In this document: positions 53,485-64,000 of the stretch, one piece after another
How the letters are laid out: each line of letters starts with the position of its first letter
How positions within the stretch are numbered: the first letter of the stretch is position 1
Source of the DNA: Phanerodontia chrysosporium
Taxonomy: Eukaryota; Basidiomycota; Agaricomycetes; Polyporales; Phanerochaetaceae
Assembly: GCA_001910725.1 (NCBI GenBank)
Contig: MJGA01000061.1
Coordinates: 1-64,000, forward strand
Direction: 5' to 3'
DNA: 64,000 nt
Translations under genes and position numbers: made by a program
Notes under the pieces: model-generated
The model's database searches: none
What the model was told of the DNA's origin: nothing
Seen by the model: the letters and a program-made list of their open reading frames with translations, nothing else

Positions 53485-55048
53485 ATGTACCGACACGACG
53501 ACGCTGCCCAGCCTCGCGACCGCCGTGCGTGGACAGAGGAGGAGGACGAGCTGCTGCGGCAGGCCATCGAGAAAGGCACGCCTTGGGATGATGCCGTTGT
53601 GCTTCCCACAGACATTGACTGCTCTTTGCGCAGAGGACGGGGACGCGAACCCACCGAGCAAGTGGCACGCCATCGCGAAGCACATCCCGAACCGCACGAA
53701 CAAGGACTGCCGCAAGCGGTGGTGGGCGCAGATGGCGACGCGCGTGAGCAAGGGCTCCTGGAGCGCAGAGGAGGACGAGCGGCTCTTTGCGGCCGTGGAG
53801 GAGCTCGGCACCAAGTGGGCTGCAGTCGCCTCGCGGGTCGGCACCCGGAACAGCGGCCGTACGTCGTTTTCTTCTCGCGCGCGCGCGCGCACTTGCGCTT
53901 CCCGCCGGCCCTGCATCGCTGACCTCACTCTCCCACCCGCCCCAGAATGTGCGAAGCGGTGGAACGACGCACTGAACCCGGCCATCGACCGCAGTGGCTG
54001 GACGCCCGAGGAGGTGCGTCGCACGCCGTGTGCATGGACGCTCGCGCTGACCGTCGCGCAGGACGACCGCCTGCTCCGGGCCGTCGAGCAGCAGGGCCAC
54101 TCGTGGGCGAACATTGCGCGCACCTACCTGCCCGGCCGCACAGGCCTCGCGGCCAAGAACCGGTGCGGCCTCTCTCGCGCGCTCTCTCTGTGTGTGTCGT
54201 CATCGGCTGATCGTCGCCCGGCCGGGAACAGGTACAACCACCTCATCCGCGGCAGCTCGGATCGCGCCCCGTCCGCGCGCGGGCGCCGCATGTCCGCCGC
54301 GGCGATGCGCCGGCGCAGCACCCGCGGCTCGTCCCTCTCCAGCGTCTCGACGCCCTCGTCCCCGCGCTCGACCGCGACCCCGCCGCCGCCGCCCGCGAGC
54401 GGCTCCGCGAGCCCCGAGAGCGTCGCGCTCCCGCCGACCCCGACCGAGCTCTACCTCCCGCCCGGCGCGCTCGACTTCCGCAAGTGGCCCGCGCCGCTCT
54501 ACGACGCCGCCCCGCATGCGCAGCCGCAGGCGCAGCACGCGCAGAGCGAGAGCGAGATGATGGACATGCTCCTCCAGCACTCGTTCGGCGGCTTCCTCGA
54601 CCCGCACATGGACCCCGCGCTCGGCGCCCTGCACGCCCCGTACGCGCTCGACGGCGCGTGCGCCCCCGGCGTCATGCTCAGCGACGCCGGCGCCGGCACG
54701 CCCGGCGCCGGCGCGCACGCGGACCCGTGGGGCGCGCTCACCGCGTACCCGTACCTCGACCTCGCGCTCGAGCCCCCGCCGCAGCTCACGCCGTCCATGT
54801 CGAGCAGCGGCGAGAGCAGCGTCGACAGCACGCCGCAGCTCGGCCACCCGCACTTTGCGCTCCGCACGTACCCGCACGGCGCCCAGCAGCACCAGCACCA
54901 GCAGCAGCAGGGCGGCGCGAACTTTGGGCAGTACATGCCCCCGCTCCCGAGCCCGCCCGCGCCGCTCGACGACCCGCGCCTCTCGCTCGCGACGATGTGC
55001 GACCCGTACGCACATCTCATGGGCCATGCGCCCGGCGTGCACCAATAG
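53485..55048 (+). CDS. Three-repeat Myb-type transcription factor
   Basis: Nuclear DNA-binding protein with three SANT/Myb repeats like animal c-Myb and fungal R1R2R3 factors. Exons 53485-53575, 53634-53858, 53946-54013, 54062-54162 and 54232-55048 give 433 aa. Repeat 1: [18 protein letters not shown], then [22 protein letters not shown]. Repeat 2: [20 protein letters not shown], then [21 protein letters not shown]. Repeat 3: [19 protein letters not shown], then [23 protein letters not shown] basic Ser-rich linker follows ([14 protein letters not shown]), then a Pro/Ala/Gln-rich tail with a His-Gln run (QQHQHQQQQ). The first intron has a GC donor (53576). The target genes are unknown. Confidence 0.88.
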
Positions 55049-58000
55049 CCCCGCAGCGGCGCAAGTTCGTCTCTTTCCTTGTTTACCCGTGTCGTGGTGA
55101 GCACCCCGCGTGAAATTTGTTTTTGCTAGGTTTTCTGACTGACAGGCGCAGTAAAATACCGGCTCTTGTAGCACTAGACTATTCTATGGACGACCCTCGC
55201 TATGAAGATGACGACCTCCCTGCCCCGACGCCCTGAGGCCCCCCGCCTGCACCATGTAATTTTATGACGCGCCTCCTCTTTCTGCTAGTTTATGCCCCGG
55301 AACTGTAGTTTAGAGACCCCTGTACACCCGACTTTCCCGTCCTCTTCTTTTCCTTTTTTTTTCTGTTCTGTTCTGCTCTTCGTGCCCTCGGCCGAGAATA
55401 CGAGTGTTGAAAACAGACACCCCGGTGCGACTGCTGATAGACTGCGTGCCGAGGCCCGCCTGCGGCCGCCACAAAGGTGCTGGGATCGCATGACGCAACG
55501 CTGTGGCCGCGGGAAGGGGCGCAGCGCGCGCGCGCGTGACGCCGGCGGCGGGCCTTTCGCGCGGCCTGGGCCGTGTCCAGAGGGCGCTGCCGCAGCGGGC
55601 AGCAGGCGAGTGGGCCTACGTCATGCGCTGCCCGCGCTGCGTGCCACTTCCCGTGCGTGGCGATTGACGGGGGCAGGGTTTCGGTGCGATGAGTCAACGT
55701 GCACCTCCCTTCTCGCAGGCTGGGTCATGATTGCGATCGCCTCCGCCCATCGGGCGTGGGTGTCCTGAGAAGAGGCCGAGCGCGAATCTGCGTTGCGCAC
55801 GCAGATGAAGGGATGACGATGTGCTTGTGCGGGCTGACGTCCGTGCACACCCTCCGCGAATCGTCCCCGTTCTCCAGCACCCTGCAGCGCTCTGGCCAGG
55901 GCACACCCCGGCGGATGCGCGCCCGCTGCTCGCTCTGCACGCGCGCAGAAGCCCCGGCGAGGATCAGGCGGCATCTCGGGGGGCGGCCAAGCGAGGAATA
56001 CGCGGAGGGGCCGCGGGGGCCTAGGCCGCCGGGGCCTCTGGGCGCAGGCGACAGGAGCCCCGGAACGTGCTGGGCTGTGGAACAGCGGGACGGGTGCGCC
56101 GGGGGTGGGGCAGCCGTGGGGGGACGCACTGTCGGCGTCCGGGGGTCGACCCGCCGCGAATGGTCTAGCGGCACGCATGGGGCACACGCCTCAGAACGGG
56201 ATCGTCGCACGCCGCGATATGGGCAGCAGGAGAGCCACGCACGGCACAGCGGCCAAGAGCTGATGCTCGGGGGTCAGGCTGAGGCAGCACGACGAGATAC
56301 ATGGGGGGATGCAGATGGTCGGAGAAGGCCCCCGGCACGCATGTCGACGCGGCCATGTCCAGCGTTGAGACGGCCGTGAGAGCGCACAGGCGCCGGTGCC
56401 GGCGGCCGCACCCGCATTCTGCCTCCGCGGCGCTCGCGCCTGATCCGCGCGCCATCGCCGATCATGGGCGCGTGGCGCCGTGCGGCGGGGCGGCGGCGGG
56501 CGCAGGCGCGCGGGATCCGCTCCCTCTCGGAACTGCACCGCCGGCGCACCCTCCAGCTCCTGCGCACGCGCTGGGCGCGCCGACGGCGGCAGCAGCACGG
56601 GCTGGCGTGTCAGGACGCCGCGGGGTGCCCAGGGCCGGCGCGACGCAGCAGCCTCCAGGGCAGCGGCGGGAAGCTGACGTCGTGGCGTGACGTAGTGTGC
56701 TGATGTCGGCCTGTGTCGTCGCTCAATGGAAAAGGGGCGCGCGCGCAACGCTAAAAGGCTAATCCTCGATGCAAACAACCCGCACGTCATCGTCCGCCTG
56801 CGCGCCCGCCGTCCCCCGGCGAATACGCGGAGGCGCGCTCACGGCACCCCGCGGAGGTGTGGGACAGGCACGGCAGGTACGGTGCAGACTATATACGCCG
56901 CAGTCAGAGTAGCCTTGTAGGTAATCAAAGGCGTGTCTCCCCCCTTAGGAAGCCCGCACCGATACGACGGCCCATTGGTCAGCCCGCGCACTTCACCTCG
57001 CGATCCCGTGACCCGAGGCACCCTGCTCTGCTCAGCAGCGGGCGTCCTATTCATAAGCAGGCTTCCGCAGCACAAGGTGCTCCAGCCCATCTGTGCAATG
57101 ATAACACGGTCGACACTGAATACATTCACCTACCTGATACCGCGGTCGGCGGCGACAATGGCAGAGGATCAGGCCCTCTTCGTGCCCCGTGCCACACGGC
57201 TTCGCGACTCGGCGCCGCTGCCCTGGCGTCGCGACAGACATCTTGGCGGGCGCTCACGCACGAGCAGCGTGCTCAGGGCGGCAGAGCGTGTCCTCTATCG
57301 CCTCCGTGGTAGAGTGATCGGAGGCGGTCTCTTCGCGCAGCGTGTTTCCGCGTGGAACATGCCGCGCACAAAAACAGTGGAGGCGGTGGCCCGGGATGCG
57401 GCGGGGAAACAGGGATTCCGGGTCCATGCCTGGTCGACCGGACAGTGCCCAGCAGAGATTGTTTCAACGAGCCTTCGTGGGCGCACGGACAAGACTCACG
57501 AGGGAGTACGCATTCGGTGTGTGCAGGCGAGCACAGGTGACGGCTAGGACATTGGACGGGGAAGTCATGTAGGGGCAAGAGGCCACAGCGGGCCGGCGCA
57601 GGGCGAGTCCTGGGCCTTGGCCGTCGACTGTGACCTGGGTCGCCGCCGCGGATGTGAGCATCAAGAATCAGCCTAACGCCTCACCGCGGCCCGTGCCTCT
57701 GATGAGTCGCGTTGTCCCTTCGAGCAGACGAGGGTTCCTGCGGACGTCCGCGGGCTAGGATGCTCTCGGCACCAGACCCACGCCTAGCCAAGGGTCGCCG
57801 GGCGTACACCCGACAGCATCTGCCAGGGAGAACGCCGTCCCTCCCGTACACCCTACCGGGAGGGCCTGTGTGGTGTCGCGAGATACCGGGACGACGAGGA
57901 CTTTGATGCTTCACAGCGTATGTCTGGCCGGCGCCAGAGCCTGGTGCCTCGCACTGTCCCAGGACGGCGTGCATGGTCTCTTCTCGAGGCTTCTGCTCCT

Positions 58001-61000
58001 TGCAGCAACATATGAGCATGATACTGAGGGGAAACGACAGAATACCGTGGCTGCAGCGGACACTGTACCATCCTTCTGATAACACGATTCACCAAGCATT
58101 GATAAAGCAGCCTCGACGACTCACCTTGCAAGTTAGCAAGAAGCCCCCCGAACTCGCGCATATTACTCATCCGTCGAGAGCACGCGCCCACAGAAGAGGC
58201 CGTCCGCGGAAAACCGCACGAGCGAACAGCGCGCGCGGTGCCGCGGCGGGACACGGCGGGGCACGGGACACGGGACGCGCGTGGCGGCCACGTGGATACC
58301 CGGATGGAAGGCGGGGCGCGGGCGCCTCCCGTCCCCGCGCGGACGATGCCCGGCGGGCGTGCCCGCCTGTGCTCTGTGTCCTCGAGCTCGCCATGCCCGG
58401 CGCTGGGCGCGAGGTCTGCTTGCGCGCTAAGGCTCAGCGGGCGCGGCGGAGCTTGCGACGGCGTGCTTGGCCTTTTCTACGACTCTGGTCCCTGCCACGA
58501 CGCCTCGTCGACCCCCCCCCGGTCGCTCTGCCATGTCTCTAGCTGTTGCACAGCGTTCGTCCTGCCCCTGTCTAGCAGCACACTGTGCAGACATGCCCCG
58601 CCACCCCAGAGATGCACAGCCAACAAGATATACGCGCATGCACCCCACTCGACACACCCCGCCAGCACACCACGACCCATCCCAGCGAGGAACGCTCGGT
58701 CCCCGCAGTAATACACGTCCGAGTCGGCCCTCGGGACGCGGAGGCTTATCAGAAGGGACGGCCGGGTGCTCTAGGACGGGGATTGGCTTTACAGGTCCGT
58801 CGTGCCGTCACACTCCCCGCCGCAGCCCGCTCAGCGCGATAATAGACACACCGCGGCGCCCCGCCGTGCTGCTACATAAGGCGGGCCCCCGCGCCGTTCA
58901 CAGCAGGTCAGCACGGGTCCCTCGAGCATCCTCTGCTCGCAGAAAGGTGCGTGCGCCTGGTTGTGTCCGCGGCGCCGACGGCGCGGCTACTCGCAGAGCC
59001 GGTCCCGGCGCGCGCCCACCCTCCCCTCCGACGCGAGCTTCGTGCGCCCTCCACCACCCCCCCCTGTGCGCCCTCCCGCCAAGCCAGCAACACACCCGGC
59101 TGTCGCGACACATCGCGATTTCACCTGCGCGCGCCTCGCCCCTCCGCCTCCGGCGACCTCGTCACCCGGAGCGCGGCCTTCAAAAGGACGGGGGCAAGGG
59201 GGCGCAATCCTGCGCACCCGGGATGTCCAGCTGCTCGTCTTCTCCGCAGGATGGCCAAGGACGGGGACTGGTCGCCCGTTTCCGCGTGTCCGACAGGCAG
59301 CTGGCAGGCCCCCGACGGCCGTCCTTCGAAGACTGCAACGAATGCACGGAAGACACGAAGCCCTTGTTTCCCGCGACTCGACGTGCCAGCCAGGAGACAC
59401 ACGCGGGGCCCGTGCCGGGCTCGACAGCACGCACGCGCTCGGCGTGCTCCGTGAAGATAGGCGAAGCGAGTTGCGGTGCGAACGTCCCAGGTGACGGGGA
59501 CTATCGCCGCCGCTGCATGGGGCAGCAGTTGCGTACGTGCATATCCCTCTTTCGGTTTCGCCGACGCCGTGCTCATTGTACTCGTGCAGCCGTAATGGGA
59601 TAAACTCCCCGAAGCTCGCGTGCGGGCACAGCCGACGTCTGGCACATCCAGGGTGTCTTCCTGGCCGACAACGCAATTACGTCGCGGCGTGCGCGCGACG
59701 GCACCCACGCTTGCGTGTCCGGCGACGACCAACGGCGCTGCGTCGGCCGCCGTCGAGGAGTGGGAGTCCCGCGGAGGCCGGTGCTATTGAGCAATGCGAC
59801 AGGACGAGGGAGGCGCGGCGGACGCTGGACCGCTGGCGCAGGGCGCGTATCAAGGAGCCGACGAAGCCCGAGATCGACGTGGACGCCACGAACGTGGCGA
59901 GGGCTGCACGCGCATCGCACGGCACAGGCCCTGTCGCGAACGCGCGAACGCGACAAGTGCACTCGGACGAAGGAAACGCTTCGCGAGACGGCGCGGGCCT
60001 GCTGGGCTTGCGCGCACGCACCCGGTTTGTCGCGGTGCGTGCGCTCAGGGGCCCATAGCTCGGGATGACAGCAGCCTGGCGGAGATGCATGCGCAAAACG
60101 CAGAAGAGCAAGCACACCGCGCGTTGTCTCGGCCGTGACGCACTCTCGCCATGCAGCAGCTTTCCCGCACATCCTCCAGCGTGCCCGCGGAAGGCTCCGT
60201 TCTCGTGCTGCTTCGCTGTCTCGCGGGCGTGAAGGGACACAGACGGGTGTGGGCGGGCGAGCCTGAAGCCCGCGGCATCGTGCCAGCACGCTGCCCTAGG
60301 AATAGCACCGCTGACAGCAGATGTGCTTGGCATCTGTCGACAACATGGGCCGCCGCCAGTCCATCTCGAACTCTCCCTGCCGAAACTTTTCTCTGCATTC
60401 GAGATGCTTCGCGGGAAGCGTGTGTGGTGCTCGCAGCTCGTCGTCCGAGCTCGCGCCACGGCCGGTTCGCGCGACGGCACAGGCGCCCGGCGTTGTTCGT
60501 CCGTTTCGGGGCAACTCGGCGCAAGGACCCTTCCGGAAACGGACACGGCATCTCCCGCCCCGCCCACGCGCCCCCCGATCTGGCAAGCGTAGTGCATCGA
60601 CCCCCCTCCGCCTTCGTGGCGGCCGGCTCTGCGTTCTGGCTGGGGGGTCTCGCAATGGGGGGTCTCTCCTCGACTGTGGGCCCCTGGTGGCGAGTCGCGC
60701 AGCCTGCGCTGCCCCCACTCCGCCCGGCGCCTCTCCCGCGCGGTATAAGAAGCCCGCGGTGCCGCGCCCCCCGCGAAGCCCTCCGTCGCCCCCGCGCGCG
60801 CGCGCCCCCTGCACGCCGCTTGCCGCGCCCGTGTTGACGCGGGCCCGCGCGCTGCGGATGCGCCTGCACACAGGCTGGCTGGGGCCCCCGGCGTCGCGCC
60901 TCGCGGCACGGCGGCTGGCGGCCCCCGCCGACCCGTTCCTGTGGTCGTAGCAGCGCTGCGTGGCAGGCGGAGGCCCGCGTGACGTGTGCAGTGCGGGCGG

Positions 61001-61586
61001 TGCGATGCTGTGCGTCGTCTTTTTTCGAGGCGTCTGTTCAGTGGGCAACTCACGAACTCGCCGGCAGGAGTCATTGGATAACCCTCGTATATGCGTGTGG
61101 CGGATGGCGTGCTGGGCTGCGCCGCGTATTATTGGTTGTGCGTCCGAAAACAACGACCTGTGAGGAACGCTGCTCGCCTCTCATTTCCACAGGTGCAAAA
61201 ATACCGGGACGTCTTATTCACGCTTGGCCAGCGGCGTACGTAAGGCTGGCGCGCAGTGGTAAGCCTGCACCCTGCAGCTTATCGAACATTGATCCTAGCT
61301 GTCGACTCTGGGCCCGGCTCTCATAGGTTGCGGGCGAATCCGAGCCCCTCCGAGATGCTTCCGTCTCCGAGACTCTCCACCTCGCGTGGGGAAGAGCCGA
61401 CCTCGACCCGCCCACGTGATGCCAAAATTGCCATATGCGGTATGTTTCCGTCGTCGGGTGCTGGGCCGACAGCGTTCGGCTTTGCTCTAGGCGCCGATCT
61501 GGGTTCTCGAGGATTGTCCCGCCCAGCTGTGAGTTTCTCCTCGGCCCTCGCTGGCGGTCAGGTCGCCCCATCCATCCCAGGAAACA
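55049..61586. other. 6.5 kb GC-rich stretch without a recognisable gene
   Basis: Many long frames arise from GC bias on both strands but overlap and lack motifs. Local C-runs and CG-rich blocks; no tRNA, rRNA or transposon features seen. Unusually long for such an otherwise gene-dense window. Confidence 0.4.
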
Positions 61587-61594
61587 TATAAAAA
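61587..61594 (+). promoter_or_regulatory. TATA box of the MFS transporter gene
   Basis: TATAAAAA about 142 bp upstream of ATG 61736. An ATG at 61597 would precede the expected RNA start and is not used. Confidence 0.5.
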
Positions 61595-61735
61595 GCATGG
61601 CGCGCCCGCGTCGCCAGCCCCTCACTCCCACTTTTATCTGCCGCCAGGCAGGCAGCCTAACATTCGCCACAACCCCTTTTATACGCCTCGTCTCTCTCAC
61701 GACCTTCTCACATTCTCCCTCGCCTGTCCCACGCC

Positions 61736-63623
61736 ATGGCAGACACCCCAAGCCGTGCCTCGAGCACCATCGCCCCCGAGCCCTACCCGACCGCTCGCCA
61801 GAACAGAGCGCAACCAACGTCGCCATCCACAAGACGCTCTCGCACCATGACTCAAACCGCGCGGATCTCTCGTTCCCGTTCCAGTCGACGAACACCGAGC
61901 AGGGCGGCTTCACAGAAGAGTACCGGACGGTCACCAAGGAGGGGTACATCCAGGGCAACCTTGCGCTCCGGCCCATCCCCTCGCACACGTCCGACACGCC
62001 GCCCGCGCTGCGCGACCCCGAGAAGGCGCGCGCGCTCAGCGACAAGAAGCTCGTCACCTTCGTGCCCAACGACCCCGAGGACCCGCGCAACCTCTCGAAC
62101 TGGTTCAAGTGGTGTAAGTGCCTTCGCGCCCCTCGCGTTAAATTAGGGTTTGGCGCTGATAACGCGGTGTAGACATCACGGCCGTGTGTGCCTTCTCCGT
62201 CGTCGAGGTCGCCTTCGCGTCCGCGGTCGTCACCGGCGACTTCAAGGACATCATGGCAGAGTTCCACATGGGCGACGTCGTCGTCGCCCTCAGTGTCACG
62301 CTCATGGTCTGTGGCTTCGGTATCGGCCCGCTATTCTGGTCGCCAATGGTAAGCCGCCACCCCCTCCCAATCGCCGCTGCGGCAGCATGCTGACTACGCG
62401 TTGTGCACAGAGTGAGCTCCTCGGCCGCCAGCTGCTGTGGATCATACCGTCCTTCATCTACGTCATCTTCATCATCCCCTGCGCCGTCGCGAAGAACATC
62501 CAGACGCTGCTCATCTGCCGCTTCTTCTGCGGCATCTTTGCGTCCGCGCCGCTCACGCTTGCCGGCGGCACGATCTCGGACGTGTGGGACAACGAGGAGC
62601 GCGGCTTCGCGATCGCGCTCTTCGCCGCCGCGCCGTACGGCGGGCCCGTGCTCGGCCCCATCGTCGGCGGCTTCGTCGGCGAGACCGTCGGCTGGCGCTG
62701 GATCTTCTGGGTCCAGATGATCTTTGCGGGCGTCATGGCCCTCTTCAAGTGCACGATCCCCGAGACGTACGCGCCCGTGATCCTCAAGCGCCGTGCCGCG
62801 AAGCTGCGCAAGGAGACCGGCGACCAGAACTTTGCGACTGAGCAGGAGCTCTTCAAGGTTCCCCTCTCGCAGATGCTCCTCGACACGCTCGTGCGCCCGT
62901 TCGGCATGCTCGCGACGGAGCCGATTCTGCTCCTCCTGTCGCTGTACATTGCGCTCATCTACGGTCTCTTGGTAAGTCGCGCGTCCGAGTCCGACGTTCG
63001 ATCCATTGGGTGCTGACACAATGCCTCCAGTATGCCTTCTTCTTCAGTTATCCTGTCGTCTTTGGCGAGGACTATGGCTGGAACGACGGCCTCGTCGGTC
63101 TGACCTTCATCTCAGTGTGGATTGGCCTCGGCCTCGCGCTGCTCGTGACGCCGCAGCTCGAGAAGAACTACCGCGCGCGGATGGCGGCCAAGGGCGGGAA
63201 GGCAGACCCCGAGGACCGGCTCGTGGGCATGATGCTCGGCTCGGTCTGGGTCCCGATCTCGCTGTTCATCTTCGGCTGGACGTCGCCGCCGTACGTGCAG
63301 CCGGGCGGCGGGAACTGGGTCGGGCCCGTCGCGTCCGGCATCCCGTTCGGCTTCGGCATGGTCACGATCTACTTTGGCGCAAACGCGTACATCATCGACG
63401 CGTTCCCCGGCTACGTCGCGAGCGCGCTCGCCGCCAAGACCGTCGTCCGCTCCGGCTCCGGCGCCGCGATGCCCTGTTCATCACCGCGATGTACCACAAC
63501 CTCGGCAACGGCTGGGCCGCGAGCACCTGGGCCTTCATCTCCCTCGGCATGATCCCCATCCCGTTCCTCTTCTACCGCTACGGCAGGTGGATCCGCTCCA
63601 AGTCGAAACGTGCGGCCGCGTAA
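61736..63623 (+). CDS. DHA1-type MFS multidrug/polyamine transporter, apparent frameshift near the C-terminus
   Basis: Predicted 12-TM drug:H+ antiporter. Conserved blocks: DPEDPRNLSNWFKWYIT before TM1; FGIGPLFWSPMSELLGRQ; IFASAPLTLAGGTISDVW; ALFAAAPYGGPVLGPIVGG; WRWIFWVQMIFAG with IPETYAPVILKRRA; then TM7-12 (FFFSYPVVFGEDYGWNDG, FGFGMVTIYFGANAYIID). The typical ending LFITAMYHNLGNGWAAS is one base out of frame at the C-run 63472-63474, so one C appears missing. The N-terminus also changes frame near 61755-61801; a 47 nt GT-AG intron there would solve it. TAA at 63621-63623. Substrate unknown; export of a metabolite or toxicant is plausible. Confidence 0.85.
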
Positions 63624-64000
63624 TAGGCCCGCCCTCTCTTCCTCCATAGATGACCCCCGCCTAGACGACTCGTCCCCCGGACTCATTACATTTTTTTTTT
63701 GCTGCATCACCACGCATACACCATCTGTCGACGCACACACTCTTGACGGGTTCACGAAAAACGACTGCACGCTAGTTTCTTCTTTTTCCCTTTTTTTTTT
63801 ACCCCCTGACGATTAGAATACCACCGGGCATTATTGTTATCCTATATTGCACATTCGCTATTATTGACGTTGTTCACCATGCTCTGTGTCTGTCCTGTAT
63901 CATTTGCAGTAAAAGAATCCACCAGCTCGTTTACCTAGACAAGTGCGATTTGTGTGATGATCCCAAGCTTGTGAGGGTCCACGGCAGGAGTCGACTACCC
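63624..64000. other. 3' flank of the MFS gene
   Basis: T-rich tracts followed by AT-rich sequence. No further gene before the window edge. Confidence 0.5.

Noticed and set aside
1..64000. CRISPR arrays, rRNA genes or bacterial operon signals
   Set aside because: None seen; intron-rich genes and LTR elements show this is fungal nuclear DNA.

Overview
The window is nuclear DNA of a filamentous basidiomycete, most likely an Agaricomycete. Protein genes are split by many 45-70 nt introns, codon third positions are strongly G/C, and the gene content is typical of wood-decay or litter Agaricomycetes: F-box proteins, a PL14 lyase, Ure2p-like GSTs, a non-reducing PKS, an adenylate-forming reductase and a Ty3/gypsy chromovirus. 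The species cannot be named from the sequence alone.

Layout. 0-4.1 kb: a bestrophin-type channel (+) convergent with an F-box protein (-). 4.8 kb: an intron-containing tRNA-Ala. 5-7 kb: non-coding sequence with degenerate repeats. 7-8.9 kb: an MFS sugar porter (-). 9.9-11.05 kb: a PL14 polysaccharide lyase (-). 11.2-11.9 kb: a frameshifted Cys-containing hypothetical. 12.3-14.4 kb: a secreted 5'-nucleotidase-like metallophosphoesterase (+). 14.6-15.05 kb: a small acidic protein (-). 15.3-19.7 kb: a decayed inverted duplication with an intact GST (-), two identical tRNA-Ala genes pointing at each other, and a second GST (+) broken by a stop codon; its outer ends are a nearly identical ~380 bp inverted repeat. 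20.7-22 kb: a second F-box gene. 22.6-28.5 kb: a non-reducing PKS (KS-AT-PT-ACP-ACP-TE). 30.5-39.7 kb: a third F-box gene split by a complete, very young 7.7 kb chromovirus. 42.3-45.8 kb: an A-T-R adenylate-forming reductase. 50-51.4 kb: EMG1/NEP1, the rRNA pseudouridine methyltransferase. 53.5-55 kb: a three-repeat Myb factor. 61.7-63.6 kb: a DHA1-type MFS transporter. The 45.8-50.0 and 55.0-61.7 kb stretches show no recognisable gene.

How the genes may work together. The PKS and the A-T-R reductase flank one F-box gene and would lie about 6 kb apart without the retroelement. PKS-made aryl acid plus carboxylate reduction is a known fungal route to aryl aldehydes, so this is a candidate biosynthetic locus; the GST and MFS transporters are possible but unproven partners.

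The most unusual structure is the chromovirus. It has identical 695 bp LTRs and a 5 bp target duplication. A 10 nt primer-binding site is complementary to the predicted mRNA 5' end (Tf1-like self-priming). The LTR carries an intron-like segment bounded by direct repeats. A leader of about 1.4 kb has no ATG in any frame yet holds codon-biased open frames. A textbook -1 frameshift signal sits at the gag/pol junction.
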